A DNA stretch of 5,616 bases from Burkholderiales bacterium. GTDB taxonomy: Bacteria > Pseudomonadota > Gammaproteobacteria > Burkholderiales > Burkholderiaceae_C. The stretch lies in NCBI GenBank assembly GCA_947372225.1, contig CANBSV010000135.1:1-5616 (forward strand). Direction: 5' to 3'. Under the pieces are notes generated by a model. It searched no databases. It was not told the DNA's origin and saw only the letters and a list, made by a program, of their open reading frames with translations. Positions 1 to 4,496 of this stretch are shown here, one piece after another (positions within the stretch are counted from its first letter, which is position 1; every line of letters begins with the position of its first letter). A program made the position numbers and the translations under genes.

Positions 1-840
1 GTAGCCCCGCAGCAATGAGCTCAGTTGCTGTTTTGCGGCGGCAGCATCCCCCGAGAGCAACATCCACAGGTCCTGCACCGCGGGGCCGCTCAGGCAATCG
101 TCCAGATCCACGAAGTGAGGGCCGGCATCCGTCCACAGGATGTTGCCGACGTGGCAGTCGCCGTGCAGACGAAGCCGTTCGATGGCGCCAACGCCCTCAA
201 ATGTTTCTTGCGCCAGGTTCAGCGCGGCATCGACGGCGCTCTTCCAATCGGCACGAGCGGGCGCAGGAATGTCTGCGTGACTAAGCAGCCAGTCGCGGCA
301 GTCCCAGCCGAACTCGTTCATGGACAGGTCGCGGCGGTACGAGAACGGCTGGCGCGCGCCGACGAGATGCATGCGGCCGATGAACCGACCGATCCATTCG
401 AGCGTGGCCGGGTCTTCCAGTTCGGGAGCGCGGCCCGCACGACGGTCGGTGACGCAAAACCGGTAAGCCCCATCGGGCATCGAGATCTCGGCCAGCGTCG
501 GCGGCTCACCCATCAGCCGTGCCGCCACGCTGGAGTCGGGGTTGATGTGCATTGCCCATGGCGCAGCAATGGGGATTTCCTCGGCCATCAGCTCGCTGGC
601 GAACGCATGCTCCTCGAGGATTTGCTGATCGCTCCAGCGCTGCGGTCGATAGAACTTCGACACGACAGCCCGCCCGTCTTCCAAGAAAAGCTGAAAAACG
701 CGATTCTCGAAAGAGTTCAGTTGAAGCAGCCGGCCATCGGCGTACAGCCCGACGCTGTCCATGGCGTCAAGAACGGTCGCGGGGGTCAATCCAGCATAAG
801 GGGTGTGCTGCGGCGCGGCACTGGGAGGAAGCTCGTTCAC
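1..840 (-). CDS. srkA: Stress response serine/threonine protein kinase SrkA (YihE/RdoA family), 3' end cut off by the window
   Basis: Cytoplasmic kinase of the aminoglycoside-phosphotransferase/choline-kinase fold. In E. coli, SrkA (YihE) phosphorylates Ser/Thr on proteins and protects cells from stress-induced death. 280 codons are visible; the E. coli protein is 328 aa, so roughly 50 C-terminal residues lie beyond base 1. Visible motifs: a nucleotide-binding loop QLNSFENRVFQ (40-50), the likely ATP lysine K62 in SKFYRPQRW, acidic E76/E77 in ILEEHAF, the catalytic loop LHGDCHVGNILW (225-236, with D228 and N233) and the metal-binding FVDLDD (243-248). All key kinase residues are present. The start is GTG at 840; an in-frame stop at 859-861 leaves no earlier start, and the next ATG would remove the N-terminus. 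The only Shine-Dalgarno-like sequence is weak. The GTG overlaps the stop of the upstream DUF2726 gene (GTGA), so translation probably depends on coupling. Family assignment is secure; the substrate here is unknown. Confidence 0.93.
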   Translation of the reverse strand, partial: MNELPPSAAPQHTPYAGLTPATVLDAMDSVGLYADGRLLQLNSFENRVFQLFLEDGRAVVSKFYRPQRWSDQQILEEHAFASELMAEEIPIAAPWAMHINPDSSVAARLMGEPPTLAEISMPDGAYRFCVTDRRAGRAPELEDPATLEWIGRFIGRMHLVGARQPFSYRRDLSMNEFGWDCRDWLLSHADIPAPARADWKSAVDAALNLAQETFEGVGAIERLRLHGDCHVGNILWTDAGPHFVDLDDCLSGPAVQDLWMLLSGDAAAAKQQLSSLLRGY

Positions 841-1613
841 CTGACCATGGTACGCGGCTCATCAGCTGAGCCCACCTCGATTTGGTCCGGCGTGCTCACC
901 GCCGTTGCGCCCGCTGCTGCCGCGCGTGGAGGTCGCGACATCATCTCGGTTGCAGATTCTGCGACGCCGATCGAGGAAAAAAATGAGTCTTGAAACAGGC
1001 TTGATTCCTGCCACTTGGGGTTGCGTTGTGCCCTGCGCGCAGCAACCGTGGATGCCAGAGTTGTCCATGCGGCATCCAGCAAGGGTGTCGGGCCCGTTTC
1101 GCGCGAGGTTTGAGCTGCCCCTGCGGGAGTTCCGAGTGGCATGGCCGCTCTCAATTCGGATATGCCGGGAAGCTTTTGTGCGTTGATCCAAAGGTGTTTG
1201 ATGCCGCAGGCTGTCAGAACTGACTGACGGACCTGCAGGCTCCGCCTGGACCGGGGTCGATCAGCATCAAGATCCACCGCCAGAAGCACACGTCCGTCGC
1301 TCTCACACAGGGCAAAGGTGACGTAACTCGAACCCAGCAGGGCATACCAGTAACGCACTTTCGCCACGTCGTTCGGCTTGCAAAAGCGCACCAAGGCGAG
1401 TTTGGGCACGATCAGATGCCGAGGAAAAGCGCTTCGAAGAAGTTGATACACGCTGCGCTCGTCGCCAGTCAAAACCGCGCGTGCTGAAACGGCCCACTCT
1501 TTAGGCAACGCGGGAGCGTGCGGGGTCGATCTGCGCGTCCACGCGCCCAACAAACAACCCAGCAATAAAGCCGCAAGCATGGGCAGGAGCAAAACAGCAA
1601 GGCTGACGTTCAT
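837..1613 (-). CDS. Membrane-anchored DUF2726-domain protein, function unknown
   Basis: 258 aa from ATG 1613. Residues 4-23 are strongly hydrophobic (VSLAVLLLPMLAALLLGCLL) and followed by WTRR, which suggests one N-terminal membrane anchor with the rest in the cytoplasm. LLGC at 17-20 looks faintly like a lipobox, but the N-terminus lacks positive charges. Residues about 50-155 resemble DUF2726 (ERSVYQLLRSAFP, then VTFALCESDGRVLLAVDLD, then a basic helix and CGIKHLWI), a family often compared to restriction-endonuclease-like folds. Polar positions I recall as conserved in the family are changed here. The C-terminal 100 aa show no motif I recognise. Start choice: the frame stays open to 1829, but the extra 72 residues lie over the rplM leader and lack domain character; beginning at 1613 puts the anchor at the N-terminus. 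GTG at 1619 is an alternative. No Shine-Dalgarno precedes either start. The gene probably forms an operon with srkA. The biological role is unknown. Confidence 0.8.
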   Translation of the reverse strand: MNVSLAVLLLPMLAALLLGCLLGAWTRRSTPHAPALPKEWAVSARAVLTGDERSVYQLLRSAFPRHLIVPKLALVRFCKPNDVAKVRYWYALLGSSYVTFALCESDGRVLLAVDLDADRPRSRRSLQVRQSVLTACGIKHLWINAQKLPGISELRAAMPLGTPAGAAQTSRETGPTPLLDAAWTTLASTVAARRAQRNPKWQESSLFQDSFFSSIGVAESATEMMSRPPRAAAAGATAVSTPDQIEVGSADEPRTMVR

Positions 1614-1628
1614 GATCACGGAGGAGAT

Positions 1629-1657
1629 GTTAAACAACCAGCCGAAGTAAGACGCAA
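1629..1657 (-). promoter_or_regulatory. Candidate promoter for the DUF2726-srkA operon
   Basis: Read on the minus strand, TTGCGT (1657-1652) and TTTAAC (1634-1629) are separated by 17 nt; they match the sigma-70 boxes at 3/6 and 4/6 positions. Transcription would begin about 8 nt before the ATG at 1613, giving an almost leaderless mRNA, which fits the absence of a Shine-Dalgarno sequence. The match is weak and positional logic carries most of the argument. Confidence 0.3.
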
Positions 1658-1675
1658 CTTCGAACCCGTCGATTC

Positions 1676-1684
1676 TGGTACAGT
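1676..1684 (+). promoter_or_regulatory. Candidate extended -10 promoter for rplM-rpsI
   Basis: TGGTACAGT has the extended TG motif one base before a 4/6 -10 hexamer (TACAGT, 1679-1684). No good -35 box lies 16-18 nt upstream, so activity would depend on the extended -10. It would give a leader of about 155 nt before the rplM ATG, containing the structures described separately. I found no better -10 between 1621 and 1845. A promoter must exist here, because the neighbouring gene is divergent. Confidence 0.35.
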
Positions 1685-1693
1685 CTCGGGCTG

Positions 1694-1823
1694 TCCTTGG
1701 AGTTCGTCTGCAAGGAGCTGGGACGGGCTCTCGCTTGTCCGCAAACGCTTGAGCGGCTGCCATTTCAAGAAGCAGTTCCGAAAGCAACCCGATTCCAGTG
1801 GTATCCCCGCTGGGCAATTTTTT
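1694..1823 (+). promoter_or_regulatory. Structured 5' leader of rplM with alternative pairings (putative attenuator)
   Basis: Elements seen: (a) hairpin TCCTTG/CAAGGA, 1694-1699 with 1711-1716; (b) a long-range helix, CTGGGACGGG (1718-1727) with CCCGATTCCAG (1788-1798), ten pairs with A1792 bulged and one G-U pair; (c) a small inner hairpin CTTGA/TCAAG, 1748-1752 with 1765-1769; (d) a terminator-like hairpin at 1791-1823 whose 5' arm is also used by helix (b). Helix (b) and hairpin (d) cannot form together, which is the geometry of an antiterminator/terminator pair. E. coli L13 is known to autoregulate rplM-rpsI at the translational level, and Firmicutes have a separate L13 leader RNA. Whether L13 acts on this leader is inference. 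Folding was done by eye on a single sequence. Confidence 0.4.
1791..1823 (+). terminator. Terminator-like hairpin plus T-run inside the rplM leader
   Basis: CCAGTGG (1795-1801) pairs with CCGCTGG (1807-1813) across all seven positions, one of them G-U, around a 5-nt loop. Allowing a two-base bulge (G1814, C1815), GATT at 1791-1794 can continue the stem with AATT at 1816-1819. Six T follow at 1818-1823. The structure ends 22 nt before the rplM ATG and just upstream of its GGA ribosome-binding bases, so it could stop transcription or affect ribosome access. It is weaker than the two gene-end terminators nearby. Confidence 0.45.
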
Positions 1824-1845
1824 AGTCATTTATCTGGAAAAAACC

Positions 1846-2274
1846 ATGAAAACCTTCAGCGCCAAACCGGCTGAGGTGACGCATGAGTGGTTTGTGATTG
1901 ACGTGACCGATAAGGTTCTCGGCAGGGTGGCCAGTGAAGTCGCCCTCCGGTTGCGCGGCAAGCACAAGGCCATTTACACGCCACACGTCGACACGGGCGA
2001 TTTCATCGTCATCGTCAATGCGGACAAGATTCGCGTCACTGGCAACAAGGCCAACGACAAGATCTATTACCGTCACACGGGATATCCGGGCGGTATCTAC
2101 GGCACCAAGTTCAAGGACATGCAGGCCAAGCACCCTGGTCGGGCGCTTGAAAAGGCCGTCAAGGGAATGCTTCCCAAGGGTCCGCTTGGTTACGCCATGG
2201 TCAAGAAACTCAAGGTCTACGCAGGCGATGCGCATCCGCACGCTGCGCAGCAACCCAAAGTTCTGGAACTCTAA
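1846..2274 (+). CDS. rplM: 50S ribosomal protein L13
   Basis: 142 aa, the normal bacterial length. L13 binds 23S rRNA and is an early assembly protein of the large subunit. Recognisable features are the N-terminal MKTFSAKPAEVTHEWFVID, LGRVASEVALRLRGKHK (25-41), YRHTGYPGG (75-83) and the L13 signature VKGMLPKGPLG (105-115) followed by LKVYAG (122-127). ATG 1846 is preceded by GGA at 1836-1838 with 7 nt spacing. An in-frame GTG at 1798 would add 16 residues foreign to the family and is rejected. The gene is the first of a two-gene operon with rpsI; its stop codon overlaps the rpsI ribosome-binding site. The leader suggests control before translation. Complete, with no anomalies in the protein. 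Confidence 0.98.
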   Translation: MKTFSAKPAEVTHEWFVIDVTDKVLGRVASEVALRLRGKHKAIYTPHVDTGDFIVIVNADKIRVTGNKANDKIYYRHTGYPGGIYGTKFKDMQAKHPGRALEKAVKGMLPKGPLGYAMVKKLKVYAGDAHPHAAQQPKVLEL

Positions 2275-2279
2275 GGGGA
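2273..2279 (+). promoter_or_regulatory. Ribosome-binding site of rpsI
   Basis: AAGGGGA lies 6 nt before ATG 2286 and overlaps the rplM stop TAA (2272-2274). It decides the rpsI start: the in-frame GTG at 2283 would be only 3 nt away, too close. The overlap suggests translational coupling of L13 and S9. Confidence 0.7.
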
Positions 2280-2285
2280 CACGTG

Positions 2286-2678
2286 ATGATCGGAAATTGG
2301 AATTACGGCACAGGCCGTCGCAAGTCATCCGTGGCACGTGTCTTCATGAAGAAAGGCACCGGTCAGATTCTCGTCAACGGCAAGTCCGTTGAAGACTACT
2401 TTGGCCGTCAGACCTCGATCATGATCGTCAAGCAGCCGCTGATGCTGACGTCGAACGATGCTGCCTTCGATGTGAAGGTGAATGTTCACGGTGGTGGTGA
2501 GTCGGGACAGGCTGGGGCCGTGCGTCATGGCATCACCCGCGCTCTGATTGACTACGACGCAGCGCTCAAGCCTGAATTGAGTCGCGCTGGGTTCGTCACT
2601 CGCGACGCCCGTGAAGTCGAACGTAAGAAGGTTGGCTTCCACGGTGCCCGTCGCCGCAAGCAGTTCAGCAAGCGTTAA
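2286..2678 (+). CDS. rpsI: 30S ribosomal protein S9
   Basis: 130 aa, full length for the family. S9 sits in the head of the 30S subunit, and its conserved C-terminal tail reaches the P-site tRNA. Visible features: MIGNWNYGTGRRKSSVARVF at the N-terminus, the S9 signature GGGESGQAGAVRHGITRAL (69-87), DYDAALKPELSRAGFVTRDA (89-108) and the basic C-terminus ARRRKQFSKR, ending in the universal KR. It starts 11 nt after the rplM stop. A strong intrinsic terminator begins 21 nt after its stop, so rplM-rpsI is a closed operon. Complete, no anomalies. Confidence 0.98.
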   Translation: MIGNWNYGTGRRKSSVARVFMKKGTGQILVNGKSVEDYFGRQTSIMIVKQPLMLTSNDAAFDVKVNVHGGGESGQAGAVRHGITRALIDYDAALKPELSRAGFVTRDAREVERKKVGFHGARRRKQFSKR

Positions 2679-2699
2679 TCGACGCTGTCTGTGGATCGC

Positions 2700-2730
2700 A
2701 AGAAGCCGCCCTCGGGGCGGCTTCTTCGTT
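2700..2730 (+). terminator. Intrinsic terminator of the rplM-rpsI operon
   Basis: AAGAAGCCGCC (2700-2710) and GGCGGCTTCTT (2716-2726) form a perfect 11-bp stem around CTCGG; an inner C-G pair makes it 12 bp with a 3-nt loop. The T-rich 3' arm and following CGTT serve as a modest U-tract. Confidence 0.9.
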
Positions 2731-2762
2731 GTGGGGCAACACACAGCGCAATACCCTGACAG

Positions 2763-2796
2763 TTCGCAGGTTGCCCGGTGCCCACGGATAATCCGT
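2763..2796 (+). promoter_or_regulatory. Candidate erpA promoter with a 13-bp palindrome over the -10 box
   Basis: GATAAT (2787-2792) matches the -10 consensus at 5/6 and TTCGCA (2763-2768) the -35 at 4/6, with 18 nt between. Transcription would start near 2799, about 28 nt before the ATG, in good register with the GGAG ribosome-binding bases at 2815-2818. The -10 lies inside the perfect inverted repeat ACGGAT-A-ATCCGT (2784-2796), an attractive repressor site. erpA is cut off from rpsI by a strong terminator, so it needs its own promoter. The site was found by eye. Confidence 0.45.
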
Positions 2797-2826
2797 CTAG
2801 ATTTTTGTCAGTCGGGAGAGGTCACC

Positions 2827-3207
2827 ATGAGTTCAGTCGCACAAGCAACCGCAGACCAGTCCATTTCGCAAGAACCCCCGCCGCCGTTGGTCTTCACTGA
2901 CAGCGCCGCCTCCAAGGTCAAGGAGTTGGTCGATGAAGAGGGCAACCCTGATTTGAAGCTGCGCGTTTTCGTTCAGGGTGGGGGATGCTCGGGTTTTCAG
3001 TACGGATTCACTTTCGACGAAGTGATGAACGAAGACGACAGTCGCATGGACAAGAACGGTGTTACCTTGCTGATCGATGCGATGAGCCTTCAGTACCTGA
3101 TGGGCGCCGAGATCGACTACAAGGACGACCTGCAGGGCGCTCAGTTCGTCATCAAGAACCCCAATGCCACGACGACCTGTGGTTGCGGATCGAGTTTTTC
3201 AGTCTGA
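2827..3207 (+). CDS. erpA: A-type iron-sulfur carrier protein ErpA
   Basis: 126 aa (E. coli ErpA is 114; the difference is mainly a low-complexity N-terminus, residues 1-18). ErpA receives Fe-S clusters from the ISC machinery and delivers them to apoproteins; in E. coli these include the isoprenoid-synthesis enzymes IspG and IspH. The three cluster-binding cysteines are present: C54 in VFVQGGGCSGFQYGF and C118 and C120 in TTTCGCGSSF. The core LVFTDSAASKVKELVDEEGN (21-40) is typical. ATG 2827 has GGAG at 2815-2818, 8 nt upstream; the frame is open further upstream, but that stretch covers the rpsI terminator. ErpA, rather than IscA or SufA, is favoured because no isc or suf genes are adjacent and because of the rplM-rpsI-erpA order. 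It is a single-gene unit between two terminators. Confidence 0.95.
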   Translation: MSSVAQATADQSISQEPPPPLVFTDSAASKVKELVDEEGNPDLKLRVFVQGGGCSGFQYGFTFDEVMNEDDSRMDKNGVTLLIDAMSLQYLMGAEIDYKDDLQGAQFVIKNPNATTTCGCGSSFSV

Positions 3208-3231
3208 ACTGAACCACCAAGAGCTTCGGTT

Positions 3232-3262
3232 CAACTGCCGCCTTCGGGCGGCAGTTGCTTTT
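3232..3262 (+). terminator. Intrinsic terminator of erpA, between convergent genes
   Basis: CAACTGCCGCC (3232-3242) and GGCGGCAGTTG (3247-3257) form a perfect 11-bp stem closed by the very stable TTCG tetraloop, then CTTTT. It starts 24 nt after the erpA stop. Read on the minus strand the same hairpin lies 22 nt after the anmK stop but lacks a T-tract, so it is a poorer terminator for anmK. Confidence 0.9.
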
Positions 3263-3279
3263 GGGGCTAACCAGAAGAT

Positions 3280-4416
3280 TTAACTGCCCGCCGGATAGAT
3301 GGCGCCCAGAACCCTCGGTCCTGCGGCGCCGGTGGCGGCGGGCAGATTCCCCGGGTGACGGTCGATACACCGTTGGGCCAACCATGCAAAGGCCACGGCT
3401 TCGACGCTTTCAACCGGAATTCCGTGGGCGGCAGTCGACTCGACCTTGGCCTGCGGCAGGCGTCGGGCCAGAAGTCGCATCAGGTGGTCATTCTTGGCGC
3501 CGCCGCCGCAAACCAGCAGGCTGCGAGTGTCTGGTGCGTGACGGCGAAGAGAGTCTTCACAGGCCCAGGCTGTCAGTTCGGCAAGGCTGGCCTGCACATC
3601 CTCGGGCTTCAGTGCGACGGCATCCGCCCGTTGCAGGCAGTCTTTCAACCATTGCTCATTGAACAAGTCGCGTCCCGTGCTCTTGGGCGGCGGCATTGCG
3701 AAGTACGGCTCGTTTTGCATCACATGCAGCAGGCGTTCGTTGACTTCACCCGCGGATGCCCAGTTGCCGCTCCAGTCACAGGGCTGCTTCAAATGCAAGG
3801 CGACCCAGTGGTCCATCAGCACGTTGCCGGGGCCGCAATCAAATCCGATGGTCACCCGATCGCGAGCCAGCACAGACAAGTTGCTCATGCCGCCCAGATT
3901 CAGGACGGCAACCGTGTGATCGTTCGAACTCAGGAAGGCCGCTTGGTGGAATGCCGGCACCAGCGGCGCACCCTGGCCACCTGCTGCGACATCACGGGAG
4001 CGGAAATCAGCGACCACGTCGATGCCCGTCAGTTCGGCCAGCAGCGCCGCATTGTTGACTTGCAGCGTGTAACCCGTCACGTCAAATTCGCGGGGGCGAT
4101 GTCGTACCGTTTGCCCGTGGGCTCCAATCGCGGTCACCTCCCGAGGCGTCACCTGCGCCTGTGCAACCACGGCCATGGTCACCTCGGCGTAGATCCGAGC
4201 CAACGCATTGCCCGCAAGGGCCGCGCGGTGCAGTTCATCGGGCCCGGATACGTTGAGCTGCAACAACTCTTGCATCAACTCGGGCCGGAAGGGGCGATGC
4301 GCATGGGCCAGGATGTCTAAGGACAAGGGCACATCGGCGTCGCTCAGACGCACCAGCACCCCGTCGACGCCATCCAGGGACGTACCAGACATCAATCCAA
4401 TGAAGATTCTGCTCAT
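3280..4416 (-). CDS. anmK: Anhydro-N-acetylmuramic acid kinase
   Basis: 378 aa, normal for the family (EC 2.7.1.170). AnmK opens the 1,6-anhydro bond of anhydro-MurNAc and phosphorylates it with ATP to MurNAc-6-phosphate, feeding cytoplasmic peptidoglycan recycling. Features: GLMSGTSLDGVDGV (7-20, phosphate binding), GAHGQTVRH (98-106), DFRSRDVAAGGQGAPLVPAF (137-156), LNLGGMSNL (172-180), GFDCGPGNVLMD (191-202), PKSTGRDLFN (244-253) and LLVCGGGAKND (300-310). From memory, D193 aligns with the catalytic base of the P. aeruginosa enzyme. All expected motifs are intact. The start ATG 4416 puts GLMSGTS at the usual distance. No clear Shine-Dalgarno sequence precedes it. It lies 80 nt downstream of the M23 peptidase gene on the same strand, but an intrinsic terminator ends about 15 nt before its ATG, and I see no good separate promoter. 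Convergent with erpA. Confidence 0.97.
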   Translation of the reverse strand: MSRIFIGLMSGTSLDGVDGVLVRLSDADVPLSLDILAHAHRPFRPELMQELLQLNVSGPDELHRAALAGNALARIYAEVTMAVVAQAQVTPREVTAIGAHGQTVRHRPREFDVTGYTLQVNNAALLAELTGIDVVADFRSRDVAAGGQGAPLVPAFHQAAFLSSNDHTVAVLNLGGMSNLSVLARDRVTIGFDCGPGNVLMDHWVALHLKQPCDWSGNWASAGEVNERLLHVMQNEPYFAMPPPKSTGRDLFNEQWLKDCLQRADAVALKPEDVQASLAELTAWACEDSLRRHAPDTRSLLVCGGGAKNDHLMRLLARRLPQAKVESTAAHGIPVESVEAVAFAWLAQRCIDRHPGNLPAATGAAGPRVLGAIYPAGS

Positions 4417-4430
4417 GGGTTGACCGCGCC

Positions 4431-4456
4431 AAAGAAAAAGCCCGCTCTCGCGGGCT
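4431..4456 (-). terminator. Intrinsic terminator after the M23 peptidase gene, just ahead of anmK
   Basis: On the minus strand, AGCCCGC (4456-4450), a GAGA tetraloop and GCGGGCT (4445-4439) are followed by TTTTTCTTT, counting the T that closes the stem. This is a textbook rho-independent terminator about 40 nt after the peptidase stop. Its T-tract ends 14 nt before the anmK start, so it acts either as a boundary or as an attenuator of anmK. Confidence 0.88.
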
Positions 4457-4496
4457 GCCTCAGGTCAAACACCGACATCGTTCCGGGTCAGTCTGG

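Noticed and set aside
25..993. A 322-codon open frame on the plus strand, antisense to srkA and the end of the DUF2726 gene
   Set aside because: It resembles no protein I know, and the minus strand encodes a clear kinase with intact motifs over most of it. Long antisense frames are common in GC-rich genes.
1592..1600. Lipobox-like LLGC in the DUF2726 protein
   Set aside because: Leucine at -2 is unusual, no positive charge precedes the hydrophobic stretch, and RR follows it, which favours a plain membrane anchor.
1614..1829. N-terminal extension of the DUF2726 protein to 330 aa
   Set aside because: The extra 72 residues precede the hydrophobic anchor, overlap the rplM leader and look non-domain-like. 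The start at 1613 is preferred, though not proven.
1798..1845. In-frame GTG start adding 16 residues to L13
   Set aside because: L13 proteins of this group begin MKTFSAK; the added residues fall in the leader hairpin.
1822..2337. A 171-codon frame on the minus strand, antisense to rplM
   Set aside because: It lies opposite a highly conserved ribosomal protein gene and shows no family features.
2793..2818. IscR type 1-like site upstream of erpA (CAGTCGGG half with a CCGTCTA half)
   Set aside because: The right half resembles the consensus, but the halves are about 9 nt apart where the motif needs 3, and the left half matches poorly.
2611..2826. N-terminal extension of ErpA to 198 aa
   Set aside because: It reads through the end of rpsI and the terminator, and lacks family similarity; ATG 2827 has a good ribosome-binding site.
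3355..4320. A 321-codon open frame on the plus strand, antisense to anmK
   Set aside because: The opposite strand is an unmistakable full-length AnmK; this frame is its shadow and has no recognisable domain.
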